Source: Henriciella sp. (GTDB lineage: Bacteria > Pseudomonadota > Alphaproteobacteria > Caulobacterales > Hyphomonadaceae). From it: 64,000 bases of DNA. Where the stretch lies: the NCBI RefSeq assembly GCF_029936995.1, contig NZ_JAPYRE010000002.1:62001-126000 (forward strand). Direction: 5' to 3'. Within the stretch, counting starts at the first letter, position 1. The number at the start of each line of letters is the position of its first letter. The notes beneath the pieces were generated by a model that was not told where the DNA came from, searched no databases, and saw only the letters and a program-made list of their open reading frames with translations. Below are positions 16,056 through 24,866 of this stretch, in pieces. A program made the translations under genes and the position numbers.

Positions 16056-16649
16056 CCAACACACCTTCATCATACCAGGCTTACGGATGGTGCCTTGCTC
16101 GACGACCTCAAGGACGCCTGCTGGATGATCGAGGACGGGGATAGCGCAGGTCATGCCTGGTGCGAGGAGAAGGGATATCCGGGCTACACATCCTACGCCT
16201 CACTGGACGACCTTCCCGCTCGCGCGACAGCATTTTCTGATCTTTCCAGACAGCTGGAAGAACACGCCTGGGCGTTCGCGAAAGCCCTTCACTGGGATAT
16301 CGACCGCGACCAGCTGAGCCTTGATGCCTTCTGGGTCAATATTCTTGGTGAAGGCGGGCATCACTCAGGGCACATCCATCCCGGCAGCATTATTTCAGGA
16401 ACCATTTACATCGACATGCCTGACGGATCTGGCGACATACGCTTCGAAGATCCGAGACTGGCTCGCATGATGGCCGCTCCGGCACAGAAGGATGACACGC
16501 CGGACGAGCAGAAACGCTTCATCTACATTTCTCCCACCGCTGGGGACATCCTGATGTGGGAAAGCTGGCTGCGCCATGAGGTGATGCCGGGGGCTGGCGC
16601 TGAGCCGCGCATATCAATCAGTTTTAATTTCGGACTTCAACGAAACTAG
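16035..16649 (+). CDS. TIGR02466-type putative 2OG-Fe(II) oxygenase
   Basis: A 204-residue protein with a jelly-roll 2OG-Fe(II) oxygenase pattern. HHSGHIHPGSIISGTIYI provides the first iron ligands; DILMWESWLRHEVMP has the distal His; RISISFNF has the Arg for 2-oxoglutarate. Substrate is unknown for this family. The ATG at 16035 has AAGGCGG upstream but sits inside a terminator hairpin. An earlier in-frame ATG (15957) overlaps the preceding gene and would add 26 unlikely residues. Confidence 0.8.
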   Translation: MTIRLLFPTHLHHTRLTDGALLDDLKDACWMIEDGDSAGHAWCEEKGYPGYTSYASLDDLPARATAFSDLSRQLEEHAWAFAKALHWDIDRDQLSLDAFWVNILGEGGHHSGHIHPGSIISGTIYIDMPDGSGDIRFEDPRLARMMAAPAQKDDTPDEQKRFIYISPTAGDILMWESWLRHEVMPGAGAEPRISISFNFGLQRN

Positions 16650-16784
16650 CCCGCGGGGCAGAACATGTAAGTGCGGGTTCCATCCCGTATTTGGAACACG
16701 ACATCACTTGACGGTTCCGCCTGTCTTGTGCAGTGCAGCGCGGATTACCGCTTAAATGATGGCAAGCGCCCTACAGGATTTCTC

Positions 16785-17321
16785 ATGGACATCTCGAAAA
16801 TTGTATCCGGTCAAAACCCACCAGAGGACGTAAATGTCCTGATCGAAGTGCCGCTGGGCGGCGAGCCGATCAAGTACGAGATCGACAAGGCATCGGGCGC
16901 CATGTTTGTCGATCGCTATCTGTACACCTCCATGCGCTATCCCTGTAACTATGGCTTCATTCCCCACACCCTGAGCCTTGATGGGGACCCCATCGACGTC
17001 ATGGTCATCGGTCAGCGTGCGCTTGTGCCAGGGGCCGTCGTCCGCGCGCGGCCAATTGGTGTCCTGATGATGGAAGATGATGGTGGCGAGGATGAAAAGA
17101 TCCTGGCCGTGCCGCACCAGAAGCTCACCCGCTATCATGAGAAGATCCACACCTATACGGACCTTCCCGAGACTCTGTGCGACCGCATCCAGCATTTCTT
17201 CCAGCATTACAAGGACCTGGAGCCGAACAAATGGGTCAAGGTCCGCGGCTGGGACGGCGTGGAGAAGGCACGCGAACTGATTGAAGAGGCAATCGCCCGG
17301 CACAACAGCACCCAAGCCTGA
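16785..17321 (+). CDS. ppa: inorganic pyrophosphatase (family I)
   Basis: A 178-residue soluble pyrophosphatase of normal length. The metal-binding signature DGDPIDVMV contributes D66, D68 and D71, and conserved [13 protein letters not shown] and [10 protein letters not shown] segments are present. It hydrolyses PPi to two phosphates in the cytoplasm and pulls biosynthetic reactions forward. The ATG at 16785 has AGGA upstream; the longer frame from 16671 would add 38 non-conserved residues. A LysE-type exporter gene follows after 19 bases. Confidence 0.95.
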   Translation: MDISKIVSGQNPPEDVNVLIEVPLGGEPIKYEIDKASGAMFVDRYLYTSMRYPCNYGFIPHTLSLDGDPIDVMVIGQRALVPGAVVRARPIGVLMMEDDGGEDEKILAVPHQKLTRYHEKIHTYTDLPETLCDRIQHFFQHYKDLEPNKWVKVRGWDGVEKARELIEEAIARHNSTQA

Positions 17322-17340
17322 ACCCTAGAGGCAGGCCAGA

Positions 17341-17967
17341 ATGGAACTTAGCGTCTGGCTGGCCATGATCGGCCTGTTCCTGGCTGGCGGGCTCACGCCC
17401 GGCCCGGCCGTCATGCTCGTGGTCTCCTCATCCCTGCGCTATGGCTTCCGGCCTTCGATGTTGCCAGCTATCGGCGTGTCGACGGCCAACATTGTCTGGA
17501 TTTCTCTCGCGGCTGGCGGGGCGGCTGCCATTGCATCACAATTTCCGCAGGGCTTTCTGATCCTCAAGCTCGCAGGCCTCGCCTTCATATCCTGGCTGGC
17601 ATTCGGCCTGATACGGGCACAGCCGAGAGACCTGCGCCTGTCGCGTGAGGCCATGCCAAGACGCGCCGCCCTTTTCGGAAAGGGTGTGGGCCTGCAGCTG
17701 GCCAATCCTAATGCCCTGGTTTTCTTCGGCGCTCTACTGCCCGGCTACTTCGATGCCAGCCGCCCGCTTGGCCTGCAGGTCATGATAGCAATTGCCACAA
17801 TCACCATCACCGAAATGTTCGGGCTGGCCATCTATGCCGTTGCGGCAGACCGCATGGCCCGGAATTTTGCCAGCCCGGTCTTCGCAAAATGGTTCAACCG
17901 CGCCGCTGCGGCCCTGATGTTCGGATCGGCAGCCTTCGCTGTCTGGGCAACCAGCCAGCCAGCCTAA
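17341..17967 (+). CDS. LysE/RhtB family exporter
   Basis: A 208-residue inner-membrane protein with about six hydrophobic helices. The family signature GLTPGPAVMLVVSSSLRYG lies at about residues 18-36, and a second conserved segment GVGLQLANPNALVFFGALL follows. Members export amino acids or related metabolites by proton antiport; the substrate is not deducible. It is probably co-transcribed with ppa. Its stop overlaps the convergent carbonic anhydrase stop by a few bases. Confidence 0.88.
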   Translation: MELSVWLAMIGLFLAGGLTPGPAVMLVVSSSLRYGFRPSMLPAIGVSTANIVWISLAAGGAAAIASQFPQGFLILKLAGLAFISWLAFGLIRAQPRDLRLSREAMPRRAALFGKGVGLQLANPNALVFFGALLPGYFDASRPLGLQVMIAIATITITEMFGLAIYAVAADRMARNFASPVFAKWFNRAAAALMFGSAAFAVWATSQPA

Positions 17968-18587
17968 ACCTCGACCGGGTCGAATTCGCCTGTTTCAGGA
18001 TCGCGCCAGTGAAGCTCGCCATTGCCGATCGCAAACCATGCGCCGTGAAGGGCGAGCTTGCCAGCTTTTACCCGTTCTTCGACGAACGGGAATGTCAGCA
18101 GATTTCCAAGCGAGGCCCCGATGCCAGCATATTCGAGAGCACGCTGCGGATCAGCCGGGATCTCGGCAAGCATCTCATCGCGCGTTTTATCGAGAAGGCT
18201 GACCCAGGGCGCAATGAACTGGCCAACCGGCTTGTCATCAGCAGCCGATAGCGATGCCTGAACGCCGCCGCATCCACCATGACCCATGACGAGGATATGT
18301 TTCACTTCCAGCGCCGTTACCGCAAATTCGAGCGCCGCACTCACACCATGCAGCCCGCCTGAAGTGTCATAGGGCGGCACAAGGTTGGCAACATTCCGCA
18401 CGACAAAAAGCTGGCCCGGCGCAGCGTTGAAAATATCAGCCGGCTCAGCACGGCTATCAGCGCACCCGATCACCAGTATGTCAGGGTCCTGCCCCTTCCC
18501 AAGTTTCTCATAAAGGTCCGCCTGCTGGCTGTATGTGCCTTTTCGGAAGGCACGATAGCCATTCTTGAGATCGTCAGGTGTGCGCAT
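17964..18587 (-). CDS. beta-class carbonic anhydrase
   Basis: A 207-residue beta-carbonic anhydrase. Zinc ligands are Cys42 (in GCADSRAEP), His103 and Cys106 (GHGGCGG), with the Asp44-Arg46 catalytic dyad, all present. It interconverts CO2 and bicarbonate, feeding carboxylation enzymes. The ATG at 18587 has GGAGG upstream; the longer frame adds 70 residues that run into the divergent TetR gene region. A regulatory link to that TetR gene is possible but not shown. Confidence 0.93.
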   Translation of the reverse strand: MRTPDDLKNGYRAFRKGTYSQQADLYEKLGKGQDPDILVIGCADSRAEPADIFNAAPGQLFVVRNVANLVPPYDTSGGLHGVSAALEFAVTALEVKHILVMGHGGCGGVQASLSAADDKPVGQFIAPWVSLLDKTRDEMLAEIPADPQRALEYAGIGASLGNLLTFPFVEERVKAGKLALHGAWFAIGNGELHWRDPETGEFDPVEV

Positions 18588-18739
18588 GTGAGCCTCCTCA
18601 TTCTCGAACCGTGCTGCCAATAGCCAGACAGACGCCGTTCTGCAAGCACGTACGATATGACCGTCTGTTCGCGTCAACCTTTCCGCAAAGAAAGTCTGCC
18701 AGATTAGCTGTGTCAAAGGCTGGTGGAGAGAGGCGAGGA

Positions 18740-19348
18740 ATGGACAAGGCGGACAAGAGCGGGACGGACGCCTCTGCCCCGCGCCGGCAGGGGCCAAAAC
18801 GCAGCGAGTCCTCGCGTGCGGCCATTCTGGATGCCACCCGCGAAGAGATGGTCAATCATGGCTGGCGGAAATTCAGCGTGGATTCGATCGCCCGGAATGC
18901 GCACGCCTCCAAGCAGACAATCTATCGCTGGTGGCCGGCCACGGGGACGATGTGTGTTGAGGCCGCTACAGTACTGTTACAGTCTGCAGCCACAGGCGGC
19001 ACTGAACCCGTGGACCGTATCGCTGCCCTGTTGCTTCCCTTTGAGGCCCTCACACGTACGGGCAACGGCCATGCTGTATTGCGCGGCGCATTACTGGCAG
19101 CATCCGACGAAAAGGAAGCCGGTGAGCTGTGGCGCAGCTGGCTGAAATCGAATGTCCGGGCCCCCTTGCGGCTGATCCTGGCTGAGCTCGCTGCCAAACA
19201 GAGTATAAGCCGCGACTATGATCTGGACGAAATGGTCAATCTTCTGGTTTCGCCGGTCTGGCACAAGCTTCTTGTGATGCGCGCACCCATGAAGGAAGGC
19301 TTCTCCAGAGAGCAGGCCGGGCGCTTCCTGCGCGTTCTCGCCCTCTAG
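18740..19348 (+). CDS. TetR/AcrR family transcriptional regulator
   Basis: A 202-residue regulator with a TetR N-domain at about residues 22-68. ILDATREEMVNHGWRKFSVDSIA is followed by the recognition helix region ASKQTIYRWWP. The C-terminal ligand-binding half is helical and unassigned. It starts at ATG 18740 behind GAGGCGAGGA. The 152-base divergent region shared with the carbonic anhydrase gene may hold its operator. Its stop lies one base from the convergent tsaD stop. Confidence 0.88.
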   Translation: MDKADKSGTDASAPRRQGPKRSESSRAAILDATREEMVNHGWRKFSVDSIARNAHASKQTIYRWWPATGTMCVEAATVLLQSAATGGTEPVDRIAALLLPFEALTRTGNGHAVLRGALLAASDEKEAGELWRSWLKSNVRAPLRLILAELAAKQSISRDYDLDEMVNLLVSPVWHKLLVMRAPMKEGFSREQAGRFLRVLAL

Positions 19349-19349
19349 A

Positions 19350-20438
19350 TCAGGCCTTGGCTCCACGCTTGCCGCCCCCATAGGCAGGATCGGACTGCGC
19401 GCGGACCTCATCAAGCGGCCAGCGAGGACGGGCGGCGAACGTCATCGCGTTTTCAGGCACCCTTCCACAAGCCAGCCGCTCGGCTCCTGCCAGCGCAATC
19501 ATGGCTGCATTATCCGTGCAATGACGCAATGGGGGGGCGATCAGTTTGGCCTCATGACTGTCAGCCACTGTCCCAAGCGCTGTGCGTATCGCCCCGTTCG
19601 CAGCGACCCCGCCAGCCACGACTAGCCGCTTCTTATCTCCGCCGGCAGAAAATCCGGAAAGCGCGCGATCGGCCCGTGCAGACAGACAGTCCGCAATCGC
19701 AGCCTGATAGCTCGCACAGAGATCCGCGACATCCTGCTCTGACAGGTCGCTAGCCTCGATGATACGAGCCGCCGCCGTCTTGAGCCCTGCAAAACTCATG
19801 TCGAGCCCGGGCCGTCCCAGCAGGGGGCGTGGCAGCTTGTACCGCTTCGCATCTCCACCTTCGGCGGAGCGCTCGACCGCCGGGCCACCTGGAAAACCGA
19901 GACCGAGAAGCTTGGCGAGCTTGTCGAAAGCCTCTCCAGCAGCATCGTCAATCGTGCTGCCGAGCCGTTTATAGTCGCCCAGCCCGCCGACTTCGATAAA
20001 CTGGCAGTGCCCGCCCGAGACGAGTAGAAGCAGATAGGGAAACGGACACTCTTCGGCCAGACGCGGACTCAACGCATGGCCTTCAAGGTGATTCACCGGA
20101 ATGAACGGCTTGCCACTTGCTAGCGCCATGGCCTTGCCGGTCATCATGCCAACCATGACACCGCCGATCAGGCCGGGCCCGGAGGTCGCCGCGACTGCAT
20201 CAATTCCGGCCAGTGTCAGACCGCTCTCTTCAAGCGTGGCCTCAACAACCCGGTCGGCGACTTCAGCGTGCGCGCGGGCTGCGATTTCAGGAACGACGCC
20301 GCCATAAGGCGTATGCTCCTCGATCTGGCTGCGCACAGTCTCCGACAGGATCGTCGCACGTCCATTTTCCAGCCGCAGGACGGCCGCTGCGGTTTCATCG
20401 CAGCTGGTTTCAATGCCGAGGACGGTGACGCTTTTCAT
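19350..20438 (-). CDS. tsaD: tRNA N6-adenosine threonylcarbamoyltransferase TsaD
   Basis: A 362-residue ASKHA-fold protein with GIETSCDET at the N-terminus and the iron-binding HLEGH (H117, H121). [11 protein letters not shown] and the [10 protein letters not shown] segment are also present. TsaD transfers the threonylcarbamoyl group to A37 of ANN-decoding tRNAs, together with TsaB and TsaE. A tsaE gene is present at 51029 in this window. Length and motifs are normal. Confidence 0.96.
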   Translation of the reverse strand: MKSVTVLGIETSCDETAAAVLRLENGRATILSETVRSQIEEHTPYGGVVPEIAARAHAEVADRVVEATLEESGLTLAGIDAVAATSGPGLIGGVMVGMMTGKAMALASGKPFIPVNHLEGHALSPRLAEECPFPYLLLLVSGGHCQFIEVGGLGDYKRLGSTIDDAAGEAFDKLAKLLGLGFPGGPAVERSAEGGDAKRYKLPRPLLGRPGLDMSFAGLKTAAARIIEASDLSEQDVADLCASYQAAIADCLSARADRALSGFSAGGDKKRLVVAGGVAANGAIRTALGTVADSHEAKLIAPPLRHCTDNAAMIALAGAERLACGRVPENAMTFAARPRWPLDEVRAQSDPAYGGGKRGAKA

Positions 20439-20482
20439 GGCGTGTATCTAGGACTTCCGCGCCGGGCTTGGAAGCCTGTGCC

Positions 20483-21487
20483 TCAGTCATCGAGAAGGGC
20501 CGCCCGCATGGAGCGGATCCACACCTCACGTTCCAGGTTGTAAGCCCTGAAGCTGCTTGCATAATCCCAATAACACCAGCCGATATTCCGTTCTTCGGCA
20601 AGTTCACGCATGGCACGTGTCCATTTCACCCGCTGGTTCAGAGGCACATGTTCATAGACACCGAATTCCCCGAGGAAGATCGGATGTCCTTCTTCGCGCG
20701 CGAACTCGACCGCCAGATCCGCGCCAAGTCGCATGGTCTCACGCTCTTCAGGCGTGCCCCACTCTCGCCCGGTCGGTGGCGGGTTGTCAGCAAATGACGC
20801 CCCCTGATGGGTGAAATTGTAAGGGTCGTAATTGTGAAAAGTCAGAATGATCCGGTCGTCCTCGGGCGGACGGCTTTTCAGGAGCGCATCAAGATTGCCC
20901 CAGCCTGCACTTCCAATAATCACCCACCTGTCTGGATGCCTTTCACGCACAATCGCCAGCAATTCCCGGTTCAGTGCATCGGTCTTGCGCACGGTCATCT
21001 TGTCATTCGGCTCATTGATCAGCTCGAAAATCACTGATTGCGGGGCCCCCTCGAAAGCGTCAGCGATCTGCCGCCAGATTTCACCCAGCCGTTCACGGTG
21101 CGCCGACGGTTTCTCCATCAGCTCGTTATAATGATGGACATCGATAATGATGTTGAGACCTTCCGCTTCAGCCCAGCCGGCAATTTCCTGTATGCGACCC
21201 ATGAAGTCGGGATCGATCCGGTAGGGCCGGCGCTCGGCTGCATGTGCGCTCCATTTTACAGGCAGGCGGATCGTGTCGAATCCGGCTTCTGCAAGCCGCG
21301 TCATGTCCTCGCGGCGTACACTATAGCCCCAGTCTCCTTCCCTGGGCGCCTCAAGCCCGCCGCCCATGTTCATGCAGCGCTCAATCGGAGAGTCCTGCGC
21401 CTGCAAGACATCCTCCGCATGAGCGGCTGGCTCGCCTGCGGAACATGCAGCCAGGAATAGCGCGATGGCAAAACTTAAAAGGCGCAT
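20483..21487 (-). CDS. glycoside hydrolase family 5 (cellulase-like) lipoprotein
   Basis: A 334-residue exported protein with lipobox LAAC (Cys15) and a short linker. A GH5 TIM barrel follows: IDVHHYNE, catalytic acid Glu159 in INEPND, the HNYDPYNF stretch and nucleophile Glu274 in FLGEFGVYE. All key residues are intact, so it should cleave a beta-glucan or related glycan at the cell envelope. It lies between tsaD and hemC. No other polysaccharide-degradation genes are nearby. Confidence 0.9.
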   Translation of the reverse strand: MRLLSFAIALFLAACSAGEPAAHAEDVLQAQDSPIERCMNMGGGLEAPREGDWGYSVRREDMTRLAEAGFDTIRLPVKWSAHAAERRPYRIDPDFMGRIQEIAGWAEAEGLNIIIDVHHYNELMEKPSAHRERLGEIWRQIADAFEGAPQSVIFELINEPNDKMTVRKTDALNRELLAIVRERHPDRWVIIGSAGWGNLDALLKSRPPEDDRIILTFHNYDPYNFTHQGASFADNPPPTGREWGTPEERETMRLGADLAVEFAREEGHPIFLGEFGVYEHVPLNQRVKWTRAMRELAEERNIGWCYWDYASSFRAYNLEREVWIRSMRAALLDD

Positions 21488-21616
21488 GGTATCTCCTCGG
21501 ATGTGACTCAGTCATACGCGGACACGGGCCCAGGTGCCAGATGCCGCAGCCTCATTGTCTTGCGCGGTCCTGTCTCACACATTAGCAGGGCGAAATCTGG
21601 ACAGTCAGGAGACATG

Positions 21617-22579
21617 ATGACGGCAACGCGCCCCCCGCGCCACACGCTCAGGATCGGCACCCGCGGATCTCCCCTTGCGCTCGTCCAGGCCCGCGAAGTC
21701 GCCGCCGGGCTGCAACGCCTGTCGAATGGCGAAGTGACTGGTGAGGTCGTCACATTCAAGACAGGTGGCGACAAGCTGACCACAGAACGCCTGGTCAACG
21801 CCGGTGGCAAGGGCCTTTTCACCCGCGAGATTGATGCCGCCGTCGATGATGGTCGCTGCGATATCGGCGTGCACAGCCTCAAGGACGTCCCGAGCGTTCT
21901 GCCGGATGGACAGGCCCTGATTGCCTATCCGCAGCGGGAAGATCCGCGTGATGGTTTCATCACGACCACTGGCCTGAAAAGTCCGAAAGACCTGCCCGAA
22001 GGCGCAACCGTCGGGACAGCCAGCCTGCGCCGCGAGTCCCAGACTCTCGCCCTCCGGCCGGATATGAAAATTGTTACCTTCCGCGGCAACGTGCAAACGC
22101 GCCTGCGCAAGCTCAATGAGGGGCTCGCGGACGCGACCTATCTCGCAATGGCCGGTCTTCATCGGCTCGACATGGCGCATGTTGCCGCGCCCATCTCCGT
22201 AGAGGATATGATCCCGGCTGCAGGACAGGGCATTATCTCGATTGCCGCCCGGCCTGATGACATGGACGACGACCTCCTCAAGCTCATCGCAGGGCTGGAT
22301 CATGCGCAGACACGGCATGCGGCTATGGCGGAACGGGCCTTCCTGGTCGAGCTTGACGGGTCCTGCCGAACCTCCATGGCAGGTCATGCCCGGCTTGAAG
22401 ACGGGGTCTGGAAGTTCAGCGGCGAAGTCCTGGCACCGGACGGGTCACAACGCTGGGTCCAGCATGGCACCGCCCAGAGCGATGCCAGCCTCGATGAGCT
22501 GGCCTCCCTCGGCCGTTCAGCCGGAAAGCGGATTCGCGAGGCGGCAGGCGGCGAACTCCCCGCCTTCGACGATGTCTGA
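21617..22579 (+). CDS. hemC: hydroxymethylbilane synthase (porphobilinogen deaminase)
   Basis: A 320-residue enzyme that joins four porphobilinogen units into hydroxymethylbilane. RIGTRGSPLAL is at the N-terminus, VHSLKDVPS around residue 87, and Cys250 in LDGSCRTSMAGH carries the dipyrromethane cofactor. The second of two adjacent ATGs is chosen because AGGAG is five bases before it. It overlaps hemD, giving a hemC-hemD-mic60-hemY operon. Confidence 0.95.
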   Translation: MTATRPPRHTLRIGTRGSPLALVQAREVAAGLQRLSNGEVTGEVVTFKTGGDKLTTERLVNAGGKGLFTREIDAAVDDGRCDIGVHSLKDVPSVLPDGQALIAYPQREDPRDGFITTTGLKSPKDLPEGATVGTASLRRESQTLALRPDMKIVTFRGNVQTRLRKLNEGLADATYLAMAGLHRLDMAHVAAPISVEDMIPAAGQGIISIAARPDDMDDDLLKLIAGLDHAQTRHAAMAERAFLVELDGSCRTSMAGHARLEDGVWKFSGEVLAPDGSQRWVQHGTAQSDASLDELASLGRSAGKRIREAAGGELPAFDDV

Positions 22580-23294
22580 GGCCCCGCCCCGGATCATTAT
22601 TACACGCGCAGCCCCCGGCGCGGCACAGACGGCTGAACGCTTAAACGCCATCGGCGCTTCGGTAATTATCTCTCCTGCGCTTGAGCTTTGTGCCCGGAAC
22701 GAACCTGTTCCGGACCTTGACGTCATTGGGGGCCTGGTCTTCACCAGCGCCAACGGTGTGCGCTTCTTTTCCGAAGCCTGTGATCGCCGGGATTTGCCTG
22801 CCTGGTGTGTTGGCCCCGCAACCGCTTCGCAGGCCCTGCGTGAAGGGTTCAGCCTGGTTCATCAGTCCTCGGGCGACGCACATGACCTTGCCCACTATAT
22901 CGCCCATCACTGGTCCGGCGGTGAGAAGGCGCTGCTTCACGTTGCCAATGCCGCAGCCGGTGGCAATCTGCGCACGGCCCTGGAAGCAGAAGGTTTCTCG
23001 ATAACCTTTCTGCCGCTCTACGAGGCGCGTACCGCCCCGGCTCTTGTAAACGAGGCCTCCAGGGCTCTTGAGGGTGTTGAGCGCACAATTGTTCTGGGCC
23101 ACTCGCGCAAAGGTATGGAGGCATTCCTGGCACTGGCCAGGGAGCTGGACCTGGCGAGGACTGAGTTTGTCGTGATTTCGGAGCAGGCTGCAGCCCCACT
23201 GGAAACAATCGGGGCCACCCGCGTTCATATTGCGACACATCCTGATGAAGACCATCTGATAAGTGCGCTTGAAAGGGTACTCGGCCGGGCCTGA
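22572..23294 (+). CDS. hemD: uroporphyrinogen-III synthase
   Basis: A 240-residue HemD protein. It has the family's weakly conserved two-domain layout, with IIITRAAPGAAQTAERL at the start, LVFTSANGVRFF around residues 55-66 and a late VVISEQAAAPL segment. It cyclises hydroxymethylbilane with inversion of ring D. The ATG overlaps the last eight bases of hemC, so translation is probably coupled. HemD sequences diverge strongly, but position after hemC settles the call. Confidence 0.9.
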   Translation: MSEAPPRIIITRAAPGAAQTAERLNAIGASVIISPALELCARNEPVPDLDVIGGLVFTSANGVRFFSEACDRRDLPAWCVGPATASQALREGFSLVHQSSGDAHDLAHYIAHHWSGGEKALLHVANAAAGGNLRTALEAEGFSITFLPLYEARTAPALVNEASRALEGVERTIVLGHSRKGMEAFLALARELDLARTEFVVISEQAAAPLETIGATRVHIATHPDEDHLISALERVLGRA

Positions 23295-23347
23295 TCGTGC
23301 GACACTAAAAAATCAGGCCATCAGGAACGTCTACCAGAGGGAGATAC

Positions 23348-24856
23348 ATGAGCAACAACCAGCCCCATTCTTCCGAGCCGATCGACGCAGAGTATGAGCC
23401 GGCTGAAACCGGCAAGGAAGACAGCGCCACGGCCAAGGAAACACGTGTCGTGAAAAGGGGGCCGGGCTGGTTCTCCTTCTTCCTGCTTTTCCTGGTCATG
23501 CTCGGCACGCTTGGTTTCACCGCCTGGTCCACCGGGCTGATCCAGCGCACGGAGCTGGCCCAGCTCTATGCCAGAACCGGCCTGCCTGCCCTGCCCGATC
23601 CGGCGACGCAGACCCTGCCTGATGCAGAAAATCCGGAGATGGAAAATCTGCGCGCCACACAGTCCGGCCTTGAGACGCAGGTGAGCGATCTCTCCACTCA
23701 GCTGGGTGCCCTCGAAACCCGGCTCACGCGCGAAATCGAGCAACTGCGCACACAGGCCGCTGACCGCCCTGTCACTCAGGAAGGCGATGAAACGCAGGCC
23801 TCCCCCGCTCTTGAAGCCCTGCAATCGGAGCAGGCTGCACTTGGTGAAAGGCTCGATGAACTCGCGGAGGAAATCAGTTCGCAAGACGCGCAGGCGGCTG
23901 AGGCGGTCGAGGCACTCCGCACCCAGCAGGCATCCCCTGGAGAACAGGTCGAAAAACTTTCCTCACAAATGGCAGGTCTCGACGACCGGCTGGCCAGCGA
24001 GACTGAGCGTATCGCCGAAATGGCCGCAAGCGATGGCGGCAACGAATCTGACCAGCGCGCCGCCTCGCTCATGCAGCTTGCCCGCCTGCAGGACCGGCTC
24101 GGAAACCTTGAGCAACAGGTTACCCAGCTGGGCAATGAAGCCGGTGACACAATGGATCCGGCCCGCCTCGAGACCATCGAGACCCGTCTGGATGAGGCAC
24201 AAGACGACAACACGGCAGCTGACGAGCAACTCGGGGAACTTCGCACAGAACTGAAGACCCTGCGCTCCGACCTTGAAACCTTCAAGGCCGTTCAGCAGGA
24301 TTTCACCAGCCAACTGGCTTCCATTCAGGAATCGGGCACGGACACGACCGGTGACGCGACCGCCCTCGTCAGGGCCTCGCTTGCTCTGTCCGCCATAGAA
24401 GCCGCGGTTCAGCGCGGCGAAGCGTTTCCTGCCGCCCATGCGCGCCTGCGCGATGCCCGGCCGGGCGACGCTCTGGTTGATGACCTGGCCAGCTTCGCCG
24501 GCACGCCTGTGCCGACCCTCGACAGCCTCAAGTCAGACTTCCGCGACCTGCAAGACACCTCGTCGCCTGCAACCGCATCAGAGGCCTCAAATGATGGATG
24601 GATCGGCAATATTTTCGGGGATGCCGTCAGCGTTCGCCAGACAAACAAGCCATCTTCCGCCCAGCCCGCCCGTTTCGAAGAAGCACAAGCGGCCTTGGCC
24701 CGTAACGACCTTTCCGCGGCCATAGGCGCAGTCGAAGGGCTGCCTGCCACGCAGCGGCAAGCCTTTGCCATGTGGCTGGAGAATGCCCGCAAACGCGTGC
24801 GGCTTGAAGAAACTCTTGAGGATTTGCGCCTTAAACTGACCGCATCGGCGCCATAG
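23348..24856 (+). CDS. alphaproteobacterial Mic60 (mitofilin-like) inner membrane protein
   Basis: A 502-residue protein with a disordered acidic N-terminus and one transmembrane helix at about residues 41-62. A long coiled coil covers about 95-330, and a mitofilin-like C-terminal helical domain about 340-500. In alphaproteobacteria this gene lies in hem operons next to hemY, as here. It is homologous to mitochondrial Mic60, which shapes cristae, and in bacteria it has been linked to intracytoplasmic membranes and envelope contact. It begins 53 bases after hemD. Confidence 0.85.
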   Translation: MSNNQPHSSEPIDAEYEPAETGKEDSATAKETRVVKRGPGWFSFFLLFLVMLGTLGFTAWSTGLIQRTELAQLYARTGLPALPDPATQTLPDAENPEMENLRATQSGLETQVSDLSTQLGALETRLTREIEQLRTQAADRPVTQEGDETQASPALEALQSEQAALGERLDELAEEISSQDAQAAEAVEALRTQQASPGEQVEKLSSQMAGLDDRLASETERIAEMAASDGGNESDQRAASLMQLARLQDRLGNLEQQVTQLGNEAGDTMDPARLETIETRLDEAQDDNTAADEQLGELRTELKTLRSDLETFKAVQQDFTSQLASIQESGTDTTGDATALVRASLALSAIEAAVQRGEAFPAAHARLRDARPGDALVDDLASFAGTPVPTLDSLKSDFRDLQDTSSPATASEASNDGWIGNIFGDAVSVRQTNKPSSAQPARFEEAQAALARNDLSAAIGAVEGLPATQRQAFAMWLENARKRVRLEETLEDLRLKLTASAP

Positions 24857-24866
24857 AAAGCTACTC

